Source of the DNA: Flaveria trinervia
Lineage: Eukaryota; Streptophyta; Magnoliopsida; Asterales; Asteraceae
Assembly (NCBI GenBank): GCA_025506515.1
Contig: CM046452.1
Span: 77,102,876 to 77,166,875 of the forward strand
DNA length: 64,000 bases
Reading direction: 5' to 3'
The translations under genes were made by a program, and so were the position numbers. Below are positions 12,713 to 24,425 of this stretch, one piece after another. Under the pieces are notes generated by a model. It made no database searches. It was not told the origin of the DNA and saw only the letters and a program-made list of their open reading frames with translations. The first letter of the stretch is position 1; each line of letters opens with the position of its first letter.

Positions 12713-15284
12713 TGTCACACCCCAACCTTGACGGCGGAAACGTCGAGATGTGAGGATTACGATTGTTCACAGCCACATAACGTTGTTTATTAATTCCAAA
12801 TATGTTATTCATAAATTTCATTAGTAACATTACAAGCAAAAGTATCAACAAAGAATACATCATGAACAAATGCTACAAATAACATGATCATCCATTTATT
12901 CTCTAGGTCCAATCCTAGATGTAATAAGCTTCAAAGAGTAGAACAAAAACTTGAGGTATACCTGAAACATGTTAAAAATAAAAGGTCAACATAAAAATGT
13001 TGGTGAGCATTCCATAGTTTTCAATACATAGGTATATAAAAGATGGCAATTCAAATCGTAGTTAGAGAATAAAGTGATTAGGGATGTTATGAACTATGCA
13101 ACAATCAAACCTCGACAAAGTTTTACAAGTCTCAAACGTTTACAAGATATACGATCAGCTAAGTGTACTTGGATCAACCAAGCAGGCTTGTCTGGCCCAT
13201 AGATCTATGACTTCGCTGGGCTAGCAATAGTTAATGATTGTACATATAATGCCATAACATGGTAACCACAAAAGTTCAACTAACCACAACTTTGCATAAT
13301 GAATTGCATTACAAGTCTCAAATAAGTTTACAAGTGCAAACGATAATAAGTTAACATGTTTCACCCCAAAGTGTGAAAATGAGAAAAAAGGGTATGGAAA
13401 TACTCACTTGATATAAATAAGATGATGATAAGAAAAATAAACGAGGCCCCAATGATTTTTTCATGATTAAATCTAAGATTTGGTGTCTTAGGATTAGAAT
13501 AAATATAAGATTAACGACTGAATACGAATTAGGGTTTCGATTGAAATTTGGGGTTTTAATAATTATATTTTATAGAAATATAATAATACAATCGTTTACG
13601 TTTTGATTTAAATAAATATATATGTATATATATAATATATTTAAGACTAAGAATGATAATGAAAGATTCAATGTTTGAATTTATTAATTAATAAAAAGTA
13701 AATACAATGTGTGAAAAGAAATAATTAATTTAATAATTATTTAAAATTTGATAAAGATAATTGAATACCTTTTCAAATGACTCGTAGGATAATTTATAAT
13801 TATTTAAATCATTTTATTAAGTTTTTAACCCTTTTTAAATGATTTTTTTTTATAAAAACATTAAAATATTCAAAGCCTTAAAATAGGAATGAAGAATAAA
13901 TAAAAAAATTATATTATTTTATTAGTTTCAAGAGTTCAAATAAAAGTTATGGACTAATTTATTAATATGATATAACATGCTTATATGATTAGATGAACAA
14001 TTAAATATCTATTTAAATAACCATTTTAATAATTAATATTTAAAGTATTTGAAATATGTAGTTTGGAATAATCCAAATTTGGACTATAATATAGTTATAA
14101 CATATAAAAGTTTTAAAATTTGTTTTTATAGTATTTTTATTCTTTAAATTAAGAATTATAAGTTTCAAAGTTCTAATAAAATTAACTTAATAATTTCTAG
14201 ATTGTTTTTAGTTAACAAAATAATTTTATTTTGATTTGGTAATGTAATAACACTTTTCTGAATTATAAAATGTAAAAAAAAACTAATTAAAAACACAAGA
14301 TGTTAGAGGCCCGGTTCGAACCCGGGACCTCTCGGTTATAATCCACGCCAAATACCAGTTGGGCTACAGCCCGATCTGGTTGAAAGTCCCGTTACAATGT
14401 TTAAAAAGCATTAGTTTCAAAATCCCCAAATTTACTCAAGAACCCTAGAATCGAATTAAGTCAAATTAAACATCAATTCGGATATGTTAACCAAATTAAC
14501 ATTAGGGCTTTGTTTCCCCATGTTAAACCGAGTACAATGATGTGTGAAACTTACGTTATTGAGTTCGAATTGATGAATATGGTGACAAGGATAGCCGCGA
14601 CTGAGATAAGTTGGTTCGAGGTTCAAACATTGATGATAATTCAATTAACTTCGAGGTTAGCTTCGTGTGGTGTTCATGATGCAAAGCCCTTTGTCAATTT
14701 CGAAGATTGAAGCCCTGGTTATAGTGTTCGATTAACTGCAAATTCACGGTGAGGAGGATGATCGAATTCGATGGTGGTGTGTGTTTCAGGTGTAATTGAG
14801 GTTTGCATACGATTCGAGATAGATAAACGATCGTTCGGTTTCATTTAATTGGATTATTAACGAGTTTTAATGTCCAAACGGCTATGGATTTAAGGTTGCC
14901 GGTTACTTCGCTTAAATGGGTTCATAAACATGATTTAAATACGTTTAAAGCTCATAATAGTGGTCGAATCTCATATACAAAGCGATTGAAAACGGTTCTC
15001 GGGTGAAATTCCAAGGGGTTTTGGTGTTTTACCCCTTGCCGAAGTCGACCGGAGGGTGGCCGGAAAATGGCCGGAAAAAACGAGAAGGGAGGGTGGGGCG
15101 GTTTGGGTTTTCTTTTTTTTTTTTTTAAAATTACACAAATGGTCCCTCAAATTTGAATTCCTTTTATTTTATGCTGAAACTTCAATTTAAAGTTTTAAAA
15201 ATAACAACTTAGCCCCCTAATTTAGTTGTTTTAAGTTTTAGTTAATATAATTCACATGATTATCATTAATATTATTATTATCAA

Positions 15285-15329
<45 letters not shown>

Positions 15330-15463
15330 TAAGCAAATTAATTTATTAACACCCAATTTAACTCAACATGTATAACAAGTCCTCAAAGTTTCATAAATGA
15401 CATAATGGCCCTTACAAGAATTAACAAATTAATTTTTAGTTAACAAAAATATGAGATGTTACA
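12713..15463 (-). mobile_element. LTR C: solo LTR inside the third ORF of the Sire element (duplication ATTTG)
   Basis: Starts TGTCACACCCCAACC and ends GAGATGTTACA, with ATTTG on both sides (12708-12712 and 15464-15468). It is 2751 bp, minus orientation. The first 400 bases align with the reverse of LTR B (for example CTGAAACATGTTAAAAATAA near 12963 and the reverse of 41100). It contains an ATT microsatellite (about 15270-15325), a T-run, and the tRNA-like block at 14303-14370. No coding region is seen. The interrupted ORF resumes in frame across the duplication. Confidence 0.9.
14303..14370 (-). other. tRNA-like sequence with pol III boxes A and B
   Basis: On the minus strand TAGCCCAACTGG (plus 14355-14366) matches box A and GGGTTCGAACC (plus about 14313-14323) matches box B, at tRNA spacing. 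The total of about 68 nt is tRNA-sized. However, the 5' bases and the bases after the T arm do not pair as an acceptor stem and no clear anticodon stem forms, so I do not call a tRNA gene. It may be a tRNA pseudogene, a SINE head, or a pol III start inside the LTR. Confidence 0.5.
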
Positions 15464-18400
15464 ATTTGAAGTGTGGAGTGAAGTCCTATGGCATCTCCCG
15501 TAGAGGGATTTTGACATTGTTCGCGGTGGACTCCACTTCAGCACTATCTTTGGTTTTCCAGTAATGGGATCAACCTTAGACCTTTTGAGATACCTCATTG
15601 GCTGTTAAGGTTTGAAGTTGACCCGTCTGGTGTGGTACTCTCTTTTAAGAGTTGCTTCAAATCATCCAGACATCTTGCGTGGATCAGCATATAGTAATTT
15701 CAACTTCGCTAACTGGTTCAGTTTAAATCCAGGAAGAGTCTTCAGGTCATGAGGAAACCTGAAGTACTAGATCCTTTTCTAATGTTTAACTACATAAACG
15801 TTGAGGTCTTCAAAATATACCCACGCGATGATTTTGCCCGACACCTTATGATGTTTCTTCACTTTGTACAACTTGGTGTAGACAGTCGTCTTTGAAGCAC
15901 TGCGTTGGGCTATTATCTCTTCAAAACACGCAGCCCACTCAGCCTTTCTGATATTAACTTTAGCATTTAAGGCTTGGGCCTTATCTTCGGTCTTGTCAGA
16001 CTCTTCTTCTATTCTATCCAGAGTTTCAAAAGTTTCACTGACAAGGTTGTCGCCCAGATTGGGAATGACATTACCTTCAATGTTAGTGTACTCTGGATAG
16101 TGTTGATCCGTGACATCTTCTCTCGATCTCATCAACATCATTGAGCTCATCGTCATTTTCAACTTGGACTGTTGGAGCATCCTTGACAATCTCATCAGGA
16201 TTTAGCTTGAACATTTCAGCAATTTGCTCGTCAGTGAGATTGTGAATGATCTCTCCTTCTTCAGGAGTGTACATCACCGATCTCCTAACTATCCCCTGCA
16301 TATCAAGAATCATCGTGAGCTGAGTCTTGATCTGTTGGAGGGGAGCAACATCATGTTCATCCCTATGAAAGTTTAGATCTGCTTGATTGATACATGTAAC
16401 ACAACAATCATTAGTAAATAATCAAGACAGAAGTACCAACATTAAATATAAACATTCATTACATTAATATGATACAAGATTCAAATACATATGATTTAAA
16501 TAACAAAAACAGCTAAGTATTACTCTTGTCATGGATCATATGCTCATCTGCTGACGGGGCGGATATGGAGGCACCTTGGTCTTGAGACCTTTTGCTCCTT
16601 CTTTCACCTGCAGATGTGGCACCCGCAGCAGATGCATCCTCATCATCATCATCAACATCATCAGCAACATCACCAGCATCTGTATCATCCTCAATGTCAT
16701 CACCATCATCATCATCATCATCATCACTGTCATCATCATCATCATCTCCATCTTCTTACTTGATCTTTAAGGGCCCTTCCTTTGATCCCTTGAGCCACAG
16801 CATGATGGTCTTGTTGGTGGTCTCCAACTCCTCTATCCTTTTAGCTGCTTGAGCATGCTGCTCCCAGAGTTGGGACATCTCTACGCACTATGCATCCATC
16901 AGTTGGGCCTGCTGCTCTATCTGATGTGGCTGCTGAGATATCTGCATAGATTGAGCAGCATAAGGTCTACTAGCTATCGAATCTGAGCAGTCTTCATGTC
17001 ATCGGTAGCCAACAGCTTCAGCACCATACGATTAAGTGCCGAGAGCTGTTCCTCGACCCCACTAGGAGGTAGAGTGGATCCAGATGGGTAGGAAGGGAAT
17101 GACGATGGTCCAGCATGGTGGCTGGTGGTAGTGGTGGTGGCAGTGGTGAAGATTGGGGGTAACATAGATGAAGGTGGTGGTGGAGTGGGTGTGGTAGATG
17201 GGATAGCAGTAGTGGTGGTAGTAGGTGGATGAGTGGATGTAGGTGGAGTGATGGTAGTAGTGGTGGTTATGAAGATCGTCCTTCTCTTCTTCTTCCTTAA
17301 CCCGTGGGGCAGAGTCATCCTTTTCTTCCTCGATCCCGTCAAGGTAGATGATCCCCTGGAACACTTCTTGGCTGATCGAGAGCATAAGTAGGATCAATGT
17401 CAGCCTCTCCCGATCCGCCAGGGCATTCACCAACCGCCTAGAGCCCTCGTTCGGTGGCAACAACCTTACTGCCCACCGTTCGAGTCAGAGGCTCCTAGTC
17501 TGACTCCTCCTCATCAGGTTGGAAATCCTGATGGAATCCTGCATCCTCAGTCTCTCTGTGGGTGGGTGCTGGAGATGCTATATCAGTAGTGGGGGCCCTC
17601 GGTTGAGTGGGCCCTGCATCTCCACCAGCACCGCTGTCGTCGTCATCTGAATCATCATCTGGGAGCTCGATCTGCTTAGTATCTAAGTCATTGTCATCGT
17701 GGCCCCACTTTCTTCGTGATAGCGCCACATAGTCTTCACGGGCCAGATGCCCAAACAGTCGCCTCACAAGGGGTTTCACCTGCTTCCTCCTATATACCTT
17801 CATCTGACCCAAGGTGGTATCATCCATCACCTCTAGTGCTACGGCATCCTCCTTCTCCTTTGGCAACAAAGGGAGCTTTTGGTCAATGATCATCTGCATG
17901 AATCGAGGGTACATGCAAAAGCCCTCCATGCCCTTGGCCTCTATGTTCTCCACCAGGTAGGTGAAGATCATCCTGGAGAAGCTGAACGGATGGTTTAGCA
18001 CGAACACCACATAGCGTTCTATATCCGATCAGACAACTCATCGAACCCCCCCCCCCCCTTTCGTGAGGTAATGCACTTAAGCAGCACATGGGCTAAGTAC
18101 TTAAACTGAGGACACATGTTGCTCTTGTTGAACACACCTGAGTTGATGTCCCCAGAGTACTTGGCCCGCAGAAAACAACCTCGTACTGTCAGTGGATGTA
18201 GACAGGTAGGGAAATCAACATCATCCCCGAACTCTAATACTATCCTGAGATCATCCTCAGTGATCTCTATGGGCTGACCAAAGATAGAACTCCTGATCCG
18301 GCGGGGCTCTGAGGTCCTGTCAACAACTGTGCCTTCCCAAAAGGCCTGCTAAATCGAGCGATAGGGTGTGCACGGAGTCGAGATGGCACGAAAGATGCTC

Positions 18401-18592
18401 GATCTCCGTAGAAAGGTGATAATGCCAGAGATGTCTGAAGCATTCCGTGAGGTCAAGTCTACATGAGCACAGATGTTGTGCTTGGTGCTCATAGTCCAAT
18501 GACTAGCCATCTATTACACAATAAATATAAACGTTAGTGTCAGTCAATAAGTAATGAACTTAATCATTTGAACATGAAATTCTATGTTCTGT

Positions 18593-19420
18593 CGTGCGAA
18601 TGACAATATGCGACTGAGATCTAGTTGTGCGAATGACCTCATACGTATGAGTTAACATGCACCTAAGCTCATACGTATGTTATCTCATGCGTTTACACCA
18701 GTCATGCGACTGAACTCATACGCATGGTTTAGCTGTGCGATTTGGCCATTCACCCCTTTCAGTCTTGCGACTGAAGTTCATAAGATTGTCCATTCGCATG
18801 ACAGACTAACTGTTCAATTCAAAATCAAATTTTGAGCAAACTTTAATGTTACACGTCGTGGTTTGGCTCATTAGACTCGCAATTCACCGACAAAACACAT
18901 TATGACCTTTAATTTTACAGTGGACTTAGTTTTACTTGTGTATTAGTGAAACAAAGTCACGGTTCCTTTTAGGGTTTGTTTACGTCGATTAGGACATGAA
19001 TTGATGGACATTCTCACGGATATCACCGCATTATACCTGTATAATCACTATAGACCGTAAGTAAGCAATAATCAAGGATCTAGAGTGCTCAAATAAGAAT
19101 CAAGCAGAGTAACGGTGTTTCTTGCGTTTTAGGGGTGATTTGGGAGTGATGAACAACTGCGACCGACTCCCCCTCTATTTATACTAGGGTTTACTTTCAG
19201 TCGTGCGACTGAGCCCAGTCGCATAGTTGATTCATGCGACTAAAGATCATTCGTGCGACTAGCACAGTCGGTCACCTTCAGTCGTACGACTAGACATCCA
19301 TTGTTCGACTGAGTCATTCGATCACCTTCATTCATGCGACTAGACACATTTGTGTACACCAATCGTACGACTGATCCATACTCATTGTCCAGTCGTGCGA
19401 ATGAGTCATACTCAAGATTG
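18593..19420. repeat. Two clusters of CAGTCGTGCGACTG-type words between pol and ORF 3
   Basis: Clusters at 18593-18815 and 19196-19420 hold about twenty irregularly spaced words such as CAGTCGTGCGACTGA, CATTCGCACGACTG and CATACGTATG. Many are near-perfect palindromes with a two-base centre. The second cluster lies just upstream, in minus-strand sense, of TATAAATA. The same words recur in the LTRs and leader of this element. Confidence 0.85.
19176..19183 (-). promoter_or_regulatory. Internal TATA box, probable promoter of ORF 3
   Basis: The minus strand reads GTAAACCCTAGTATAAATAG here, close to the U3 arrangement in the LTRs (AACCCTAACCTATAAATACC). As in the LTRs, palindromic CG words stand immediately upstream. 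It is about 670 bp before the ORF 3 start and 1.8 kb past the pol stop. I infer a subgenomic promoter; no transcript evidence is available. Confidence 0.5.
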
Positions 19421-19483
19421 ATTGACTTTATGACCATTCGACAATTAATACCCTTTTACCTTTTGAATATACTTTATGAGCAT

Positions 19484-19619
19484 TTGACCATCTCAGACAT
19501 GATCATTTTAAGCTTGAAAAACCTTTGATCACCTCAGACGTGATCCTTTTAAAATACTTTGTCACCTCAGACGTGACCCATTTTATTTGAAAGCACGTGT
19601 GGTCACCTCAGACGTGACC
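19484..19619. repeat. Four hairpin-forming repeats GTCACCTCAGACGTGAC
   Basis: Copies start near 19485, 19526, 19560 and 19600. Each is an inverted repeat with stem GGTCAC/GTGACC (or the changed pair TGATCA/TGATCA) around a constant loop CTCAGAC. Where a stem base differs the partner differs too, for example GATCAC with GTGATC. Spacing is 34-41 bp. Confidence 0.8.
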
Positions 19620-19639
19620 TTTTAGATGATAAGGTTCCC

Positions 19640-20976
19640 TATCAACTTCCATGACATAGTCCGATATAAAACAAACTAAAATTGACAAACTTAATACAGA
19701 AATAACATAAATAAAACTGAAACTTAAAACTAAGGCATGTTTTTGTGTTTTTGTGAGGGTTAAATCCTAAGACGTAAATCTAAAAATTATTTTTCTGAAA
19801 AAGCAGCTTCAATTCATTTAAACCATACATGGACCAATTCAATTTGAAATCATACAGGATATTCAAATCATTCGGGACAAGTTATTTAAAACCTTTGATG
19901 CTCTATTCTTGTTTTTTCATCTAGAGTCATTTAGCAAATTTAGGAAATCATACTAAACTATTAGGTCCCCACACTGATTTGAACTTTCAAGAATTGTAGC
20001 CACAATGATTGTCAGTATAGTTGTCCTCTTAAATCCATACACAGACTTTCAACACACATTAGTGATGGTTTAAGGTTTGTTTATTTCAACAAGCATTTGT
20101 GGATCCCACACTTATATGGTAATCAACATTCCTCAGGAGATTTTTGAGCGGTCTCAGAGTAGTATTCAAGAAGAAACTATTCTTAGAACTTTCAAAGAGA
20201 AGCCAAGCCTCAGGTCAGTGCCACCACATAGCAGAGAGGCAGCGAACAACAATGAATTCTAGAATATGTAGGTTATGCTTATCCTCAGGTCAGTGCCATC
20301 GCACAGCAGATAGGCACATAACCTATCTTCTTGTTTGAGCAATTTCATTCTTTTTGCATAGATCTCACCAACAACATAAGTTATCAGTTTGATTGTATTT
20401 GCATTTTTTATGTGCTTTTGCTCATGCTTTGGTCTTACGCACACATTCGTGGCCTTTATTTTGCTCGTCACCCCTTATTGGAATTTTGTTGATTGTGTTA
20501 ACCAGAGATAAGGTGTTACCCACAGCTAGTATTGTGTTGAATCTACTGACATATCATATGTGGTCTAGCAACCTCTAGGTCTACTTTCTTTGTGTTACCT
20601 TAGTAGTAGCTAGTTTATCTATCATATTTCATTTTATATTGCTCAGACTACACAGAATTATACTTGAGCTTTGCATCTTTTTCAATTTAAAATTTTAAAG
20701 TCCCACATGGTTTGCTCCTGTGCACTATCATATTCCAAAGATTTAATTGGTATCACACATACGATCTTATTTTTATCAGCTGCCTCTCCTCCTCCCTCGT
20801 TTCTTTTATATACTGTCTAAACCTATTCTCCCCCTAAAATTTTAAAACCGTAATGAATTAGCGTTTTAGGCTTTTAATATGCAAAGAAATAAGACCAATT
20901 TTAATTAAACTACTTAAAATTAAGCAAATAAAATAAAAAATTGAAAAATAAAAGAAAATTTACAAGACGCATCAGA
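19640..20976. other. Non-coding spacer between pol and ORF 3 promoter
   Basis: No gene is seen. It contains a 33-bp direct repeat, CCTCAGGTCAGTGCCA followed by a GCAGA/AGGCA part, at 20208 and 20283. The rest is AT-rich. It belongs to the Sire element. Confidence 0.6.
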
Positions 20977-22530
20977 CTACACATGGTCATCTTTAGGAAT
21001 GACCTCACTTTTCTTTTTAACGCCGTTGACCTCTAATAGATATAGAAAACGTGGTTTGTCAAAAGCCTTTGTATAGAGGTCAGCGCGTTGAAAATCTGTG
21101 TTTATTTTTACCACATCGATTAAATTCTTTTCAAATCAATCACGTATAAAGTGATATTTAATTCTGATGTGTTTAGTCTTGGGATATTGGACCGGGTTTT
21201 TAGTGACTGCAATTGCAGCAGAGTTATCAACAAAGATAGGAGTATAAGAGAATTTCAAACCGTAATCCCGCATTTGCTGTTGAATCCATATGATTTGTGA
21301 ACAACAACTTGCAGCAGCAACGTATTCGGCTTCACATGTTGACAATGCAACCGAGGTCTGCTTCTTACACTGCCAGGTTACTAATCTTCTCCCAAGAACT
21401 GACACCCTGCTGATTTTACTTGTAGTTCATCTTGCAGCCGCCGTAATCCGAGTCGCTATACGCCGTAAGCTCAAAGTCATCATCACGAGGATACCACAAC
21501 CCAAGTGTGGTTGTACCCTTCAGATAACGAAAAATCCTTTTGACCCCAATAAGATGGTTCACCTTAGGCTTTGCCTGATATCGTGAACATAAACATGTAG
21601 CATACATGATATCAGGTCGTGAGGCAGTGAGATACATGAGAGATCTAATCATACCTCGGTACATAGTGGCATCTACCAGATCACCATTCTCGTCAGGTGC
21701 TACATCATGGTTTGTAGCAAGTGGAGTTCCAGCTGTAAAAGCATTCTCCATGTCAAACCGACTGAGAATATCACCTACATACTTGATCTGATGTAGGAAA
21801 ATCCCATTTGGTGTTTGATCCACCTATAACCCGAGAAAGAACTTCATCTCTCCCATTGCATTCATCTCAAACTCCACCTTCATTACTGCTTCAAACTCTT
21901 TACATAATTCTTCGTTCTTGGAACCGAAGATTATGTCATCAACATGGATTTGTACCAGCAGTAAATCCCCATCTTTTTCCTTGATAAACAATGTACAGTC
22001 AATGACTCCCCTGCGAAAACCGTGTTTCACAAGATGAGTCGAGAGTTTCTCATACCAGGCCCTCAGAGCTTGATGAAGCCCGTATAGCGCCTTGTCGAGT
22101 TTGTAAACTCTGTCCCGATGATATGGATCCTCAAATCCTCGGGTTGATTGACATACACTGTCTCTCGGATCTCACCATGAAGAAACGCACTCTTCACATA
22201 TAGTTGATAAACTTTGATCTTCATATAAGATGCATAGGCAAGGAAGATGCGGATTGCTTCCATTCTTGCCACGTGTGCAAACACTTCATTGTAGTCAATA
22301 CCCTCAACTTGTCGAAATCCCTGAACAACAAGCCGAGCCTTGTTTCTGATGATCACTCCTTGATCATCTTTCTTGCATTTCAAGATCCATTTGGTGCCAA
22401 TGACCTTAGCACCTTTAGGTCTATCCACTAGAGTCCATACACCCAACTTCTTGAACTGAAGCAGTTCTTCTTGCATGGCATTCACCCATGCCTCATCATT
22501 CAGGGCTTCACTAACATAATTTGGCTCAAA
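20977..22530 (-). pseudogene. Reverse transcriptase and RNase H of the Sire element
   Basis: Copia RT begins with the Trp-Thr-Leu-Val block (about 22430), then KWILKCKKD, KVYQLYVKSAFLHGEI and the active site QIHVDDIIFGS (about 21930), with EMKFFLGL after it. RNase H carries YSDSDYGGCK, TCEAEYVAAASC (catalytic Glu) and KHIRIKYHFIRD, and continues past an in-frame stop at about 21135 to a natural stop at 20977. The VDDIIFGS and EMKFFLGL wording is typical of Sireviruses. Breaks: a frameshift near 22120, a stop at 21823, a frameshift near 21400 and the stop at 21135. Confidence 0.9.
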
Positions 22531-23089
22531 CTAAGACACAAAGCAATGAAAGGCACTGTTGTGAAGGTATCCCTTTTCCATCACAGAGGCATAATCAGCT
22601 GAGTACAACTGATTTCTGGTCTGAACTCCTGATCTCATATCTCCTATGACGTTATCCAAAGGATGATAGACGTTTAGACGTGAGCCGGGAGTTGTGAACA
22701 ACCACCTCAGAATCAAGATTGTGAACATTTGGTTTTGGATCTGAGGCAATAGGAGTCTGAGGTTCAGAAGGCTCAGAAGCATCACTGCCAGATGCTTGTG
22801 GACTTGTGGTAGTCGGAACCTATTCATCCTAGTTGTTCTGATCATTCTCCACATTTTCTTCATCAGAGGAAGAGTCACTCACATCAAGTGCTCCCCCTGA
22901 GTTAGTAGATAATTGACTTTGTGAACCGGATGGTGTTGAATCTTGAGACGGTGTGTTCAAGACATCATACATCATCTTGTTTGCCAACTCGTCTTTGGAA
23001 GTGGAGAGAGGTATGTTGAAGGACTTGAAGAATCCATCATAATCAAAGAAGTAAGCAGGCCCTTTTCCAGCAGGTGGTGTGGTGTATCT

Positions 23090-24345
23090 CTAAACATCAA
23101 CGTTACACCACACCTCTACTTGACCCGTTGAGTTGTTGTAAACTCTCTTGTTCGGTATGTTGTATCCTAGAAAGATCCCTTCATCAACCTTCTCGCTAAA
23201 TTTTCCCTCCTGAGTCTTCTTTAGCAGGGTGCACGGAGCGCCAAACGACTCGAGATACTCTAAGTTAGGTTTACGTCGTTGTAGTAACTCGTAGCATGTT
23301 TTTCCATGGCGTTTAACTACCAGAACTCGATTGAGCGTATAACATGCATTTGCAACTGCCTCATTCCAGAATTGAATAGGCAGTTTCGAGTCTGCTAGCA
23401 TAGTCTGTGCGGTCTCTATCAAGCTGCGATTCTTCCGTTCAGCAACACCGTTCATCTGAGGAGTGTAGGCTGAGGTAAATTGTTGCACAATTCCCTTTTC
23501 TTTGCAGTAGGCCTCCATCCACTGATTCTTGAACTCGGTTCCGTTGTCTGAGCACACTTGTCGTACTTTCAGCTTGTATAGGGATTCCAGTGTAGTTACT
23601 AATTCCTTGAAGGATTAAAATGTTTCTGATTTGGACTTCAGAAACATTACCCAAGAGAATCTTGAGTAGTCATCAGTAACTATGTAGCAGTACATGTCGC
23701 ATGCGATGCTTCTTGTACTGACTGGACCAAACAGATCCATGTGAAGAAGCTCAAGAGGTAGTTCTATAGAATGAACTTTCTTTTCCTTATGAGACTTCTT
23801 CGTCTGTTTGCCCTTCTTGCACGCAACACAGAAATCCGGGAGTTGGAAGTTTTGGACGTTCACTCCCCTCACTAGATCATTCTGGATCAAGTGATTCATC
23901 TTCCTCGGATTTATGTGTCCCATTCTCCTATGCCAGGAGATGGAATCCTTCTTAGTAGCTTTGGACAAGAAGCATTGAACTTCACAATCTGTTGTGGAGG
24001 TCTTTGAAAGATCCAAGACATAAAGATCACTATATCTTGAAGCTGACATTAGGACTTGGTCCTTCGGGATCACGTAGTCCTTCTTCAGAACATAGCACTT
24101 CTTGTTGTCAAAGACTACTTTGAATCCTTTATCACATATTTGAGAAACAGAAAGTAAGTTATTTTGTAATTGTTGGACATAGTTTACCTTGTCAAACTTA
24201 ATTTTCTGATTTCCCACTTCCCCTTGGGCTGTGATGTACCCGCCTTTGTTTGTAGCAAATGAAACATGCCCTCCTTTGATTTGTCTGACGTTTGATAATA
24301 GAGCTCTATTCCCCGTCATGTGCCTGGATGCTCCGCTATCTACAA
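23090..24345 (-). pseudogene. Protease, GAG-pre-integrase and integrase of the Sire element
   Basis: The protease motif VDSGASRHM lies at 24315-24340, directly after an in-frame stop. The GAG-pre-integrase zinc domain follows, with SWHRRMGHINPRKM and CVACKKGKQTKKSH (about 23810-23970). The integrase core has the first Asp in LHMDLFGPV, YSRFSWVMFLKSKSE, then CSDNGTEFKN (second Asp, about 23550) and NGVAERKNR (catalytic Glu). A frameshift at about 23615 splits the core. The linker to RT (22531-23089) is Ser/Pro-rich and in broken frames. Confidence 0.9.
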
Positions 24346-24425
24346 TTCACGTGTTAGTCTTAGCACTATAGCGAACACCCCGCACATTCAATAAAAACAT
24401 TAGTTCATGTTAGGAACCCAAGCCT

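Larger units (their letters stand above)
12421..18510 (-). pseudogene. Third ORF of the Sire element, function unknown (split by LTR C)
   Basis: The start MASHWTMSTKHNIC at 18510 is followed by about 3.3 kb of broken coding sequence ending 25 bp before the polypurine tract. Seen in order: an N-terminal region with a nonsense codon at about 18350; a KYLAHVLLKC block; a frameshift at a ten-base C-run (18048-18058); a MYPRFMQMIID block (about 17910); an acidic run near 17650; a Pro/Thr/Ser-rich linker (about 17070-17280); a Gln-rich coiled coil (16800-16960); and an Asp-run encoded by CAT repeats (16640-16750). After a gap that ends in a splice-acceptor-like site at about 16403 there is a further domain (15779-16400). 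The last piece, 12421-12712, resumes in frame across LTR C. No transmembrane segment or signal peptide is visible, so 'env-like' would rest on position alone. Confidence 0.7.

Noticed and set aside
14303..14370. A functional tRNA gene
   Set aside because: Boxes A and B are present but the acceptor stem does not pair and no convincing anticodon arm forms.
16536..16852. Met-rich, Ser-rich and Ile-rich ORFs on both strands
   Set aside because: They arise from CAT/GAT trinucleotide runs. The coding frame of the Sire ORF 3 gives an Asp-run here; the other frames are shadows.
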